Of a stretch of 64,000 nucleotides of DNA, positions 17,851-26,815 are shown piece after piece. Below the pieces are notes generated by a model. The model did no database searches and was not told the origin of the DNA. It saw only the letters and a list, made by a program, of their open reading frames with translations. Positions within the stretch are counted from its first letter, which is position 1. The number at the start of each line of letters is the position of its first letter. This stretch comes from Streptomyces sp. NBC_01262 (GTDB taxonomy: Bacteria; Actinomycetota; Actinomycetes; Streptomycetales; Streptomycetaceae). The stretch lies in the NCBI RefSeq assembly GCF_036226365.1, contig NZ_CP108462.1, positions 9,656,501-9,720,500 of the forward strand. Reading direction: 5' to 3'. The position numbers were made by a program, and so were the translations under genes.

Positions 17851-17963
17851 TTAGAGAAGCGAAATCTTCGCTAATCTCACAATCCGCCACCAACCCGGGT
17901 CCGCACGATGAATTGATGAGGCTGAACGGCGGGGGTGGGAACGGTGCGAGTCCAACTGGTTGA
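16089..17963 (+). CDS. IS1182-family transposase
   Basis: The 624-residue frame has the DUF772 N-terminal domain (WYPRDGRPGLLPAQLATVC, SDRQAAEAVRCRIDFKYA) and an IS1182 DDE domain with aspartate in RTDSTHVLAAV, aspartate in VDGGYTS and glutamate in GVEGTVNEFVHGYG. It also has the family's cysteine cluster (SQCQPCPARTQC). The frame runs about 37 codons past the right inverted repeat into flanking DNA, so the C-terminal residues come from the target site. It looks functional. An upstream alternative start may exist because the family usually begins at SLRPRSGEQVP. Confidence 0.9.
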   Translation: MQLSRCPLSLRPRSGEQVPSLTAQVARASNPGGTTAIWVSDRLHGLWCDEDFADWYPRDGRPGLLPAQLATVCVLQFLLGLSDRQAAEAVRCRIDFKYAMAMELDDPGFHHSVLADFRDRLAEGDRADGLLDLALARLKEAGLVRERTRQRTDSTHVLAAVRDLTRLELITEAVRAALEEVAGTSPHLLDELVDEDWGRRYGRLVRLGKNPTKPKTRILATGNDAVRLLEHLYRHRADRTSGPRIQALRQIMVQNYHRDAAGHLRWRTAEKEGGPGLPPSSRAVVSPYDTSARYARHGHIISWTGFSAHLTETCAPDGPNVITDVATTAATTHDSKVLPGIHTRLSRRGLLPAEHLVDGGYTSLPHLEQATREHQVTVSGPLRSNPTRQHRRDEGFARDDFHIDYDRQQVTCPQGQVSQGWHGPYPTSSPTAAPLIVARFTKSQCQPCPARTQCTTSRESTRTVGFPPRELRDLQLRIRTEQQTPEWKTRYAVRSGVEGTVNEFVHGYGMRRCRYRGQGKAHIQHVLTAIAVNIERLSGLSPTEEAPMPRRPTAFQNYLDQREIPRPKSWRTLGSWPRRNQDPRQSQVREAKSSLISQSATNPGPHDELMRLNGGGGNGASPTG

Positions 17964-18028
17964 AAGACGGGGATCTGAGCGCCAGGGGGCCTGTGTCCGG
18001 TGGGTCTTACGAGCGGAGCTGTCCGGGA
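17964..18028. other. Flank of the IS1182 element
   Basis: A short stretch between the transposase stop and the broken frame on the other strand; nothing is seen in it. Confidence 0.3.
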
Positions 18029-18645
18029 TCACCCTCCGGGGCGACCGAACAGTGCCCCGAGCACGGTGTTCATCGCGGCGTTGCGCACGACTTCCGGGTT
18101 GGTGGGTTTCGGCGCATTCGGGCGGTCGCACAACATGTCGATCACCGCGAAGATCAACGAAGCGGGGTGCACATAGAAAAGGACCGTCTTCGCGGCCCCC
18201 GCAACAACACCACCCTTGTTTGCAGTTCCAAGGGCCGCACCCCTCGCGAGACCCGTCACGACGTCTCCCCGCAGGAAGTCGTCAGTGACTTGCCCATAGG
18301 CGATGCCCTCAGCAAGGCCCATCGTCCGGTGTTCGCCCGGCTGGTGCATCCCAGCGCTGAAAGGAACACTCTCCCTCGGTGGGCGGAAGTGGTTTGTCGG
18401 GTTGTAGAGCCGATCGCCCGGGGCCTCGGCCGGCGGAGGTCGGGCTTCTTCACGAAGGGACCGGGCTCCATCACGAGCCCCCCGGTGGGATCGCAGACCC
18501 ACCTGCGACGCCGGGACTCGGTCCGCTGAGGGCACTCGTCCTTCACGAAGGTCGACGCGGGACCGGCCTCTGTTACGAATCGCCCGGTGGGATCGCAGAC
18601 CCACCTGCGACGATGGGACTCGGTCCGCTGAGGACCCGCCCCTTT
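18029..18645 (-). pseudogene. Broken frame with a 34-residue tandem repeat
   Basis: On the minus strand a repeated unit (RRRWVCDPTGG, then V.E.GP) occurs twice, followed after an apparent frameshift near 18460 by a 106-residue stretch starting MHQPGEHRTMG with a hydrophobic helix (VLFYVHPASLIFAVIDML) and ending NTVLGALFGRPGG. The repeat at DNA level is listed separately. I cannot assign a family. The gene is sandwiched between IS1182 and an IS5 remnant and is probably decayed. Confidence 0.35.
18481..18633. repeat. Tandem repeat, 51-bp copies 102 bp apart
   Basis: Two near-identical 51-bp blocks start at 18481 and 18583, each beginning CCCGGTGGGATCGCAG and ending in CGGTCCGCTGAGG. The 102-bp period equals 34 codons, so the repeat lies in frame within the minus-strand coding sequence. 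Confidence 0.75.
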
Positions 18646-18745
18646 CACGAACCCCTCATAGGTTCGTATTCGACCTTCTTGCGGGTTTTCGCGATCACGG
18701 CCACCCCTGAAGCTAGTCGCTACTCACATAAACGGTACTGCCACT

Positions 18746-18964
18746 TTGAGTATTCGTCAGGGGCCGCCGGACCTACGGATGTTCCGAATCGCCAGCGGCA
18801 TCCGCCCGAAGCTCTACCACCGCAAGGTCCGTGCCCGTGTCGAGCACGCCTTCGCCGGGATGAAGACCTGGAGGATCCTCCGCGACTGCCGACTCAAGGG
18901 CGACGGCATCCACCACGCCATGCTCGGCATCGCCCGCCTGCACAACCTCACCCTCGCCGGCTGA
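18746..18964 (+). pseudogene. IS5-family transposase remnant (C terminus)
   Basis: Only the last part of an IS5-type transposase remains: KVRARVEHAFAGMKTWRILRDCRLKGDGIHHAMLG, aligning with the C terminus of the intact enzyme at 11629-12399 (RVEHAFARMKNYKILRDC). The catalytic glutamate is retained but the rest of the DDE domain is missing upstream. It is a dead fragment. Confidence 0.85.
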
Positions 18965-19003
18965 CGAAGAAGCAGACAGGTCAACAAACACGTCGTAGAT
19001 CAT

Positions 19004-21019
19004 TTACGGGAGCGGACAAGGCATGCTGAGCATGCGTTGGGTGGCGGGATGGGTGGCGTGGATGCGGGTCGTGTCGGTGCCGCGGGTGAGGAGAACGCGA
19101 TAGGTGTTGAGGGCGTAGGGGAGGTATCGGTTGGGGGTGAGGTGGCGCAGTTTGGGGTCGTGGCTGTGTTCGGGGTGGGCGGTCCAGCGGTTGTCTGTCC
19201 AGGTGAGGTCGGGGCCGATGATGACGCCAGCGTGGTGGTATTCGAGGCCTTGGGCGGTGTAGATGCAGCCGACTTGCTGGTGTCCGCCGGTGTGGCTGGC
19301 CCACAGCTGGCTGCGGGGGGCAAGGGGCGTGCCGTCGGGGGTGGTGAGGGGGTCGGCTGCGTTCCATGCGGCGTGCCAGGTGCGTGAGGTGCCGGTGGCG
19401 GGCTCGCCGGTGGGGACGTCGATGGTGATGTCGAGGGGGAGGCTGGTTGCCCTGCGGGGGCGGGTGCGGGTCCAGGGCCAGCAGAAGCCGGCGGTGGTGC
19501 GGGTGGTGTGGCCGGCGGCGGTGGCTTGTTCGATCCACTGCTGGAGCTGGAAGGGGTCGCCGTACAGGCCGAGGGTCGTAGCCGTCCTGCCCGGTCCAGG
19601 GGACCGGGGTGTCATACAGGAGTGCGTCGACCCATTCGGTGAAGCTTTCGAGCCGTGGCAGCGGAACGAGCCGGTCAGCTGCAGATGGTGATGAGGGCGG
19701 CCGGCGGCCTGTGCGAGGGAACTGATCTCGGCGACGCTGGTGCCCTCGTCGGGACGGATGATCTGGCGTTCGTCGAGGAAAACAACCGCCAGCCGGACCT
19801 GCAGCAGCACGGCGGCCAGTTCCGGCGCCATGCGTCCGCCGGTCCGCACGGTGCGCTGCGCTTCGTCGATGACGATGGCCTTCGCCTGGTGTGTGGCGCT
19901 GCGCAGGGAGGTGGCGGGCAGGAACAGCTCGCGGGCGGCGCTGTGGCCGCTGGCGGCCTCCAAGAGGTGGGCGCGCAGGGTTCCGGACGGGGTGATCAAG
20001 CGGGGCTTGGCCTCGGGGTGGTTGCGCATGAGGTGGCCGAGCAGCCGCACGGCCAGGGCGGTCTTGCCGCTGCCCGGGCCGCCGCGGACAGTGATGACCG
20101 CCCCGCGCCTCTCGCCGGCACCGGAGCCGTCGCAGGCCGGCGACTCACGGGCTAGCAGGTGCCGGGCCGCAGCGGCGAGGATACGCAGGAATGCGTCCTG
20201 CTGGTCGCCCACCAGGGCAAAGGTCGTGTTGCCCAGCAGGGCGGAACCGACGTGGTCGAGCAGCCGGGCCGAGGGCGCCCACCGGATTTTCTCGAACGAG
20301 TCCACCTGCGCGCTGCTCGGCGCGGCCAGGTCATCGCAGTGCAGCAGGCCGGCCAGCGCCTCCGGCCGGCCGGACAAGTCGTCAGCGGTAAGGACGGGGA
20401 TGTCGGCGACCGCGGGAACATCCAGGTGCAGGGCGGCGCCCTCCTCGGCGGTGGCGTTGTGCAGCATCACCACCGCGCGCAGGTCCAGCCGCGGCGCCTC
20501 CTTCGGCCGCCAGTGCTGAAAGAAACTGCGGTAGGAAGCGACTTGGTAGACGGGATGGGCCGTCACCTGCCCATCGCTGCGCATCACCCGGCCACCGGCC
20601 AGGATGCGGCAGCTCTGCCACTGCTTGAGCTCGACCACCACCAGCCCCAGCGCCCCGTCCGGCGCCACACCGACCAGCAGGGCGTCCAGGCGCCTGCCAC
20701 CGCCCGGGGTGCCGTACTCCAGATACAGCTGCAGGTCCGACAGCCCTGCTCGCACCAACGCATCCAGCAGCGCCGGCCAGGAGTTGCGCCAGCTGCGTAG
20801 CTCGCCTTCGCCTGGCCTGCCGAACCCGGCGGCCGTGTACCGCTGCACGCAACCAGCGATGAACGACGCCTCGCCGGCTGCTTGGACGATCTCGCCCACT
20901 GTTCCAGACGCCACACATGCCACCGACGCCCCGCGCCCTCCGTCCGCGGTATGCCCCGCCCGGGGCGGTGATGGCACCGCAGCCACGTCGTGCGCCGCAG
21001 CCGTCGACCTCTCCGACAT
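19004..21019 (-). CDS. Nuclease-helicase fusion (PD-(D/E)XK-like plus DUF2075)
   Basis: A 671-residue protein. The N-terminal part has RLDALLVGV followed by VVVELKQW, a D...ExK arrangement typical of restriction-type nucleases (about residues 105-130). The C-terminal half is a DUF2075 P-loop domain with Walker A GGPGSGKTA, Walker B AIVIDEAQR and GLEYHHAGVIIG near the end. Such proteins are frequent in defence loci. A segment of about 25 residues around 19570-19648 reads nonsensically in this frame but gives SFTEWVDALLYDTPVPW in the next frame, so two compensating single-base shifts are present, by mutation or sequencing error. It is divergent from the DUF3883 nuclease at 21211. Confidence 0.78.
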   Translation of the reverse strand: MSERSTAAAHDVAAVPSPPRAGHTADGGRGASVACVASGTVGEIVQAAGEASFIAGCVQRYTAAGFGRPGEGELRSWRNSWPALLDALVRAGLSDLQLYLEYGTPGGGRRLDALLVGVAPDGALGLVVVELKQWQSCRILAGGRVMRSDGQVTAHPVYQVASYRSFFQHWRPKEAPRLDLRAVVMLHNATAEEGAALHLDVPAVADIPVLTADDLSGRPEALAGLLHCDDLAAPSSAQVDSFEKIRWAPSARLLDHVGSALLGNTTFALVGDQQDAFLRILAAAARHLLARESPACDGSGAGERRGAVITVRGGPGSGKTALAVRLLGHLMRNHPEAKPRLITPSGTLRAHLLEAASGHSAARELFLPATSLRSATHQAKAIVIDEAQRTVRTGGRMAPELAAVLLQVRLAVVFLDERQIIRPDEGTSVAEISSLAQAAGRPHHHLQLTGSFRCHGSKASPNGSTHSCMTPRSPGPGRTATTLGLYGDPFQLQQWIEQATAAGHTTRTTAGFCWPWTRTRPRRATSLPLDITIDVPTGEPATGTSRTWHAAWNAADPLTTPDGTPLAPRSQLWASHTGGHQQVGCIYTAQGLEYHHAGVIIGPDLTWTDNRWTAHPEHSHDPKLRHLTPNRYLPYALNTYRVLLTRGTDTTRIHATHPATQRMLSMPCPLP

Positions 21020-21210
21020 CCCCCGAACCCCCTCCGCGCGCCGGCGCCCCTACCTCGACCAGGCCGAGACCCGCACCCCGCAGCCCCCTCGTGCTCTGGG
21101 GTGTGTTGTCAGTGCTGGTACGTAGCCTGGCAGTTGGGTGCTTTCACATGGCCCGGCAGCACAGGCTATCGCAGCTGAAACTCTATCGACCACTGTATAA
21201 AGACAGGCTT

Positions 21211-22191
21211 ATGATGGCCTGTGTGACGAGTGTGAGCAGTTTCCTGATGGTCCATGTCGGCCAGAGCACCGAATCCCAGCGCAACCTCGAGCACGGCATC
21301 GAGACCCGCTCCTGGGGCTTCCCGGAGACCAAACCCGAGTACAAAGGCGCCGAGCCGCGCTTCGCGGTCCTGGCCACTGGCGCCTCCCCACGCGTCCAGC
21401 TCGAGAACTGGCTGCAGGGATCCGCCACCCTCTACCTGTTCGAGATCCGCGGCGGCTTCTACACCGGCACCGCTCCGCACTGGCCGGACGAGGAAGCCGA
21501 GATGCGCATCAAGTACCCGTGCCGCTTCGGCATCGAGCCCCTGGCCGTCCTCCACGACATCCCCCTGGGCCCCGACGGACCCCTGACCGAGACCGGCAGC
21601 GACGCGATCCGCCGCTCCGGAACCGACCGCGGCATGGGCAAACTCGTGCAGATGCCCGCCCTGCCACTGCTGCACCAGGCAGGCATCCCCGTCGACCCCG
21701 ACCAACCCGAAAACGTCCCCCTGGACAAATCCCCCGGCTTCACCGCCGACCAGGTCGAAGGAAAGAAGAAACCTCAACGCCGCCGCCGCGGCGCCGGCTA
21801 CATCTCCGACCCCAAGAAACGCAAGGCCATCGAACTGCACGCCGAAGACCACGCCATCGCCCACTACGAAGAGCGCGGCTGGACCGTGGAGCGCCTGGGC
21901 AAGCCCTACGACCTGCGCTGCACCCGCGGGACTGCAGAACGCCACGTCGAAGTCAAAGGCACCACCGGCGCCCCGACAAGCGTCGAACTGACCATCAACG
22001 AGGTCCTCCACGCACGCGACAAAAACAACACCGTCGACCTGTACGTGGTCAGCGACATCACCATCGACACCCGCACCGACCCCTACACCGCCACCGGAGG
22101 CGATGTCGCGCACTACACCGACTGGCGACCAGCCGAACAGGACCTGCGCCCCCGCAAGTACGAGTACCGACTGCCCCCGACAACCGACTGA
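21211..22191 (+). CDS. DUF3883 nuclease-domain protein
   Basis: A 326-residue product starting at ATG 21211 (a second ATG follows at 21214). The C-terminal domain contains HYEERGWTVERLGKPYDLRC, then HVEVKGTTG, matching DUF3883, a PD-(D/E)XK-type fold (D...ExK) found in restriction and anti-phage proteins. The N-terminal 190 residues are not recognised; residues around 185-200 form a basic linker (KKKPQRRRRG). The earlier in-frame start at 20917 is inside the oppositely oriented nuclease-helicase gene and I reject it. The divergent arrangement with the 19004-21019 gene suggests a two-gene defence unit with a 190-bp shared promoter region. Confidence 0.72.
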   Translation: MMACVTSVSSFLMVHVGQSTESQRNLEHGIETRSWGFPETKPEYKGAEPRFAVLATGASPRVQLENWLQGSATLYLFEIRGGFYTGTAPHWPDEEAEMRIKYPCRFGIEPLAVLHDIPLGPDGPLTETGSDAIRRSGTDRGMGKLVQMPALPLLHQAGIPVDPDQPENVPLDKSPGFTADQVEGKKKPQRRRRGAGYISDPKKRKAIELHAEDHAIAHYEERGWTVERLGKPYDLRCTRGTAERHVEVKGTTGAPTSVELTINEVLHARDKNNTVDLYVVSDITIDTRTDPYTATGGDVAHYTDWRPAEQDLRPRKYEYRLPPTTD

Positions 22192-22503
22192 CACACCCGG
22201 CCACGGCAATCGCCAGCGGCTCACGGATGTCCTAGCCGCAGCCACTGAGGAGAAAGTGTTCCGTGACCGGTCCTCCCCTCGTTGACGAAGGGAGGAAGTC
22301 AACTGGGCCGAGTTCCTCGAACACGGGCTCTGGTAGCAACATGCGGTCGCCACGCTGCCGAAACCATCACTCGTCGTGACCATCGTGCCGGATTGCTCGC
22401 AGATACGCGGTGCCTGACCGTGCGAGCCCGCCAGCCAAGGCGATCGATACGCCTGGGACGGAAGGGGCGGGCGTGAGAGTGTGTGACCGGTACTTGACAA
22501 TGA
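22192..22503. other. Intergenic stretch with hairpin
   Basis: No gene is evident. A hairpin around 22271-22296 (TCCTCCC near the left, GGGAGGA at the right) lies 80 bases after the DUF3883 stop and may end that transcript. The rest probably holds the promoter of the DUF2637 gene. Confidence 0.4.
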
Positions 22504-24051
22504 GTGACAGCTGAGGGGCTGGACGTCGTGGAGTCTGCGGGGGCAGGACGTACTGTGCAGCTGACCCGGACGCACCGGATTCTGGCCGGTGTGGTCGTGA
22601 CGGGGGCGGTGGTGATCGCCGCGATCGGTTTCGCGGGCTCGTACGCCGCAGTGCGCGAACTCGCGCTCGCGAAGGGCTTCGGCTGGTTCGCGAACGTGTT
22701 CCCGATCGGCATCGACGCGGGCATCGTGGTGCTGCTGGCGCTGGACCTGCTGCTGACCTGGCTGCGGATCCCGTTCCCGCTGCTGCGCCAGACGGCCTGG
22801 CTGCTGACCGCCGCCACCATCGCCTTCAACGGCGCCGCCGCCTGGCCGGACCCGCTCGGGGTCGGCATGCACGCGATCATCCCGATCCTGTTCGTGGTCA
22901 GCGTCGAGGCGGCCCGGCACGCCGTCGGGCGGGTCGCGGACATCACCGCCGACCGGCACATGGAGTCGGTGCGCATCGCACGCTGGCTGCTGGCGCCCTT
23001 CCCGACGTTCCGGCTGTGGCGCCGGATGAAGCTGTGGGAACTGCGCTCCTACGACGAAGTGATCCGGCTGGAGCAGCAGCGGCTGATCTACCAGGCCTAC
23101 CTCAGAGCGGAGTTCGGCCCCGGCTGGAAACGGAAGGCGCCGGTCACGGTGCTGATGCCGCTACGGCTCGCGCGCTTCGGAGTGCCGCTGGTCGAAACCG
23201 TTCCTGCCGCGCTGGGATCGGTGGGCAGGCCGGTACCGGACCTCTTCCTCCCGGGTCTGCAGCTTCTGTCCGGGGCCGACCAGGACCAGGCACCGGACCT
23301 GCCCGAGCACGGCACCCTCGGCGAGGCTTCCGTCGATGAGGGCCAAGCCGTGGACACTGGGCCCGCTGCCGTCGGCACCGGGCTCGCGGCGGTCACTCAG
23401 CCGTACGCGCAGCAGAGGGCCGCGGCGGTGGCCGATAGCATCCCCATGCCCTCCGTCCGGGCGCATGTCCGCGACGACGGCGAAGCCGCGCGCTTCGACC
23501 GAGCCCAGAACCTCGTGCTGAGCACTCCCGAGCCCGATCGCGAGCCCGTGCGCCAGCGGCTCACCGTTCCCGAACAGCGCGAATTCGACGATCCGCCGAC
23601 GAACGCGGAGGAGCCGGATGATGCCCAGGACTCGGACACAGCCCCTCCCGAGACAGCCCCACAGCGGTCGGCGGGGCCGCCGCTCACGACGGTCGACCGG
23701 TACTTCCGGGCCTGGGCACAGTACGTCCAGTCCTCCGGCTCCGGAACCGACCCCAACGGCGAGCAGCTGTCCGTGTTCCTCACACAGCTCGGCTTCACCG
23801 GACGCGGGGGAGGGGCCGTCAGCCCCTCGACACTGCGCCGGTACCTGCCGGAATTCCGCGCGTACGCCGCCTGGCAGCACATCCTCGAAGAGCAGGGCCA
23901 GGCCCCGGCAGCGGACGAACTCGCGATGGTGCTGGCCGAGCGGGGCAACATCGGAGCCGCGTACACCGTGGCCAAGCTCAAGCACCTGCTGGAGGACTTC
24001 CCGCGCCGCCGGGCAGCGCTCGCCAACGACTGGGCAGCCAGCAACACCTGA
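22504..24051 (+). CDS. DUF2637 membrane protein
   Basis: A 515-residue protein starting at GTG 22504. Residues about 20-140 form four hydrophobic segments (ILAGVVVTGAVVIAAIGF, GIDAGIVVLLALDLLL, AWLLTAATIAFNGAAAW and AIIPILFVVSVEAARHAV), the DUF2637 domain common on Streptomyces conjugative plasmids and integrative elements. The C-terminal 300 residues are charged, cytoplasmic and proline-rich, ending in a helical domain (TVDRYFRAWAQYV to LEDFPRRRAAL) resembling a DNA-binding or plasmid-type domain. It is probably part of a transfer or spreading locus; no FtsK-type TraB or relaxase is seen nearby. Confidence 0.78.
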   Translation: MTAEGLDVVESAGAGRTVQLTRTHRILAGVVVTGAVVIAAIGFAGSYAAVRELALAKGFGWFANVFPIGIDAGIVVLLALDLLLTWLRIPFPLLRQTAWLLTAATIAFNGAAAWPDPLGVGMHAIIPILFVVSVEAARHAVGRVADITADRHMESVRIARWLLAPFPTFRLWRRMKLWELRSYDEVIRLEQQRLIYQAYLRAEFGPGWKRKAPVTVLMPLRLARFGVPLVETVPAALGSVGRPVPDLFLPGLQLLSGADQDQAPDLPEHGTLGEASVDEGQAVDTGPAAVGTGLAAVTQPYAQQRAAAVADSIPMPSVRAHVRDDGEAARFDRAQNLVLSTPEPDREPVRQRLTVPEQREFDDPPTNAEEPDDAQDSDTAPPETAPQRSAGPPLTTVDRYFRAWAQYVQSSGSGTDPNGEQLSVFLTQLGFTGRGGGAVSPSTLRRYLPEFRAYAAWQHILEEQGQAPAADELAMVLAERGNIGAAYTVAKLKHLLEDFPRRRAALANDWAASNT

Positions 24052-24118
24052 AACCAACCGAACAGGGCGCCAACCTGAGACGACCCCCGACGGCGAATGC
24101 TCCGACCGGAGGGAACCC

Positions 24119-24640
24119 ATGACGATCAAGGCAGTACGAATCGGCTCGCAAGGAGCGACCGAAGCTCTGGACCTGCCGGATGCCTACCCGGAGCAGCGGA
24201 AGGTGCTGCGCGATCTGCTGGGTGGCACCGTGGACGCGGGCGCCTATCACCAGCGCGCCCGTGTGCACGCCCTCGGGGAAGGGCCCTGGCTCAGGGCCGG
24301 GAGCTCAACGTGGCGGCATGGGCGTTGGCCTGCGATTGGCGGGGGATGGACATCGGCTACGGCCTGTACGGGACCGCCGTGGTGACCGGACCGGGACGCG
24401 ACGACGGCGGCTCAGATGCGCTGGCCGACGACCTCGCCGAGCAGGTGCGCGCGGTGTGCGCAGCGGTGCGCGAGGTCCTGGCCCGCAGCTGGTCGACCTC
24501 GGCATGCCCGTCATCACCGATCCCGCACCCCCGCCAGCAACAGGAGAACTCGGCCTTGCACCCGATACGCCTGATCTCGTTCGTCCACCTCCACCTCCCC
24601 GCGACCCCAGATTGCACCCCGATCCCGCCGACCGCTGACC
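24119..24640 (+). pseudogene. Plasmid-type small hypothetical gene with two frameshifts
   Basis: ATG 24119 starts MTIKAVRIGSQGATEALDLPD, which after about 58 residues continues in a second frame as RELNVAAWALACDWRGMDIGYGLYGTAVVTG, and then near 24485 in a third frame as LVDLGMPVITDPAPPPAT. The combined product resembles DUF3846-type plasmid proteins (about 170 residues). Two frameshifts make it non-functional unless they are sequencing errors. Confidence 0.55.
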
Positions 24641-24941
24641 GAATCGAGGACGTCCGCGAGCGGCTCCGCGGCCCGCCCGCCGCCCGCGACATCCTCGATC
24701 TCGACGGCCCGCGTCCAGGAGGTCGTCCTCAACACGCCCGGAGCCCATGAACTGATCGACAACCTCACGGACTACGCCAGCCTCCCGGCCGGCCCCCGGC
24801 GCATCGCCATCGGATTCGGCGGCGGTCAGGACAATCGGGCGCGCGGTGGCTACGGGCAAGGCAGGCATGCCGTTCAGCAGAAGCGGATCAGCGCACCCGG
24901 AGCCTCCCGCATCCAGCCCGACTGTTGGCCGCCCAGGTCCA
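24641..24941. other. Gene-poor stretch with coding remnants
   Basis: A short plus-strand fragment around 24720-24830 reads NTPGAHELIDNLTDYASLP, apparently the tail of another broken gene. No complete gene is present. Confidence 0.3.
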
Positions 24942-26171
24942 TCAGATGATGAACAAGCCGTCCGGCCCGCCGATCCGGCGGATCGCCTCCAGGGGATACG
25001 GGGTCTGCCTGCTCTCAAAACGGAACTCGCGGTAGTAGTCCGTCATCACTGCGGCGATCGGGGCGTGGCGGATGAGGATCGCCGCGACCTGCGACGGAAT
25101 TCCGGTCGGAGGTTCCCCTCGGGCGCAGGCGTGCACGAACGCGCTGCGCTCGTCCCGCTCGTACCCGTACAGGGCGGTGGTGAGCCACTGCACCAGGTGG
25201 GTGACGGTGTAGCAGCGGTCATAGGTCTGGTGTTCGGCGAAGAAGTCGGCCTCCTCCTTCGACAGGTCGAACCGGGAGGAGATCGCGAGGCCGTAGTCCG
25301 TGAAGAACAGACGCTTGCCGTCGGTGAGGATGTTCTGGAAGTGGCCGTCGAAATGCAGGAGCCCGCGGGCGTTCATGAAAGAGGTTCCGGCCTGAAGTTC
25401 CTTCGCCACCATGGTGCATGCCTGCTCGGCCGTCTCATCGTCGGCTTTGACCTGAACGTCCAGCCAGTCGTGCAGGTTCTGCGGGATGTACTCCAGGAAC
25501 AGTGCGACGCTCGCCGAGGAGTCCCGCAGCGCCTTGATCCGGTGGCGCACCTGCGGTCCGCCTCCCCAGTAGGCGACAGTTTTCTCCACGTCGGCCAGTT
25601 CCTCGGGCAGTACCTGCCCGGGGTGCGGCAGCACCCGCCAGTGGTACATCAGTGGAAAGCCCTCATGGTCCTGTGCGAGCACCCAGTTCGTCGTCATGGT
25701 GTGCACGGCCAACTCCCGCCAGGCCCCCCATCCCGGGCTTCCGGGAACCCCGAGGCCGGGATGGCAGAAGGTCGGTAGCCCGAAGAGGTTCGCCGTGGAT
25801 TGGACGTTCTCCAGCTGCCTTTCCAGATCGGTCAGCGGCAGCCGCTTAACGAAGACCGGGGTTCCGCCAACCTCTAGCAACGCTGAGGTCCCGCCGATGC
25901 CAGAGCCCATCGGCGTAGCCGTATCCACAAGGTCGCGAAGTTCGCGATCACTGCACAGCGCCAGCGATGTGGAGACGGCACTGTAGGCCGCCAAACGCGC
26001 ACCACGCGACGCGTCGAAGCTCTCGACGGCTACCTCCACCAGGGCACCAACCTCTCTGAAATACCTGGGCCCGTCAAAAGGGCGCGCGCACGCGACGCAT
26101 AGCCCTGCGGTTCGCCCCCTGGCACGGGCGGAGGGCATCCAGGACCCGTTTGTGAACATGGATCCGAACAC
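24942..26171 (-). CDS. Protein kinase-like protein
   Basis: A 409-residue frame in which a glycine-rich loop (MGSGIGGTSALLEV) is followed by VFVKRLP with the ATP-binding lysine, a catalytic loop LLHFDGHFQNIL and a DFG-equivalent FTDYGLA. It belongs to the Ser/Thr-kinase-like family common in Streptomyces (motifs such as MTTNWVLAQ and GFPLMYHWRVLP). The first 40-60 residues are probably not translated; an in-frame GTG near the GALVEVAVESFD segment is a likelier start. The substrate is unknown. Confidence 0.75.
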   Translation of the reverse strand: MFGSMFTNGSWMPSARARGRTAGLCVACARPFDGPRYFREVGALVEVAVESFDASRGARLAAYSAVSTSLALCSDRELRDLVDTATPMGSGIGGTSALLEVGGTPVFVKRLPLTDLERQLENVQSTANLFGLPTFCHPGLGVPGSPGWGAWRELAVHTMTTNWVLAQDHEGFPLMYHWRVLPHPGQVLPEELADVEKTVAYWGGGPQVRHRIKALRDSSASVALFLEYIPQNLHDWLDVQVKADDETAEQACTMVAKELQAGTSFMNARGLLHFDGHFQNILTDGKRLFFTDYGLAISSRFDLSKEEADFFAEHQTYDRCYTVTHLVQWLTTALYGYERDERSAFVHACARGEPPTGIPSQVAAILIRHAPIAAVMTDYYREFRFESRQTPYPLEAIRRIGGPDGLFII

Positions 26172-26382
26172 CCTTTGGCCGCACTGTACGTGGAGATCGA
26201 CAACAAGGTCGGGCGAACACGATGCCCCGGCAGACCGCCACTGCTCAGCGGCTCGGATCTAGTCTGTCTCGCCGTGGTCGAGCTCTATCCGCACCGTCTT
26301 CGACGCCCGGACCGCGAACACGCCCTCCAGGACCAGGGGTCAACCCCCGAAGGACTTCCGGAGCCGGCCTCTCAGAAGAGCC
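26172..26382. other. Intergenic stretch
   Basis: There is no clear gene or signal between the kinase and the truncated minus-strand gene. Confidence 0.3.
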
Positions 26383-26815
26383 CTAATCCCCTTCGGCTTC
26401 CCCGGCCTGCTGGGCGGGTTGGTCCGGGGGCCGGGGTGGTGCGGGAGCGCCGGCGGCGAGAGCGCTTGCCGGGGGTTTCGGCGCGGCGTCGCGGGTCTTG
26501 CCCACCTCCGAGAGCGTCAGCTGGGCGCGGTCGTCGACCAGGCGCGTCACCAGGTGCTGCGCCGCGCCGAAGACCGCGGCCCAGGCGAGCACCTGGGCCC
26601 TGCTGTCCAGATTGCTCAGCCCGGGGACGAAGGCGCCGCGGATGAGGAGCAGTCCGAGGAAGGCGGAGAGGGCGCCGGTGGGGAACTTCAGCACCGCCGA
26701 GGCGAGGGGCAGCATGAAGGGGGCGCTGCTGCCGGGGATGCGGCGAAGCGAGGCGATGGCCGCCTGGACCACCGAATCCAATGCCAGCGGCACCTGGACC
26801 CAGACCGGATCCAAG
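26383..26815 (-). pseudogene. Truncated hypothetical gene (C-terminal part)
   Basis: The minus strand encodes VVQAAIASLRRIPGSS, then a hydrophobic stretch (ALSAFLGLLLIRGAFVPGL), LAWAAVFGAAQHLVTRLVDDRA, and a proline- and alanine-rich tail ending at 26383. It looks like the C-terminal half of a membrane-associated protein; its 5' part is missing because sequence changes at about 26780-26815 to RHS-type coding on the opposite strand. The junction marks a recombination or insertion event. Confidence 0.5.

Noticed and set aside
20917..21210. Early start of the DUF3883 gene at 20917
   Set aside because: The extra 98 codons overlap the divergent nuclease-helicase gene and are proline/arginine-rich shadow sequence; ATG 21211 gives a compact product.
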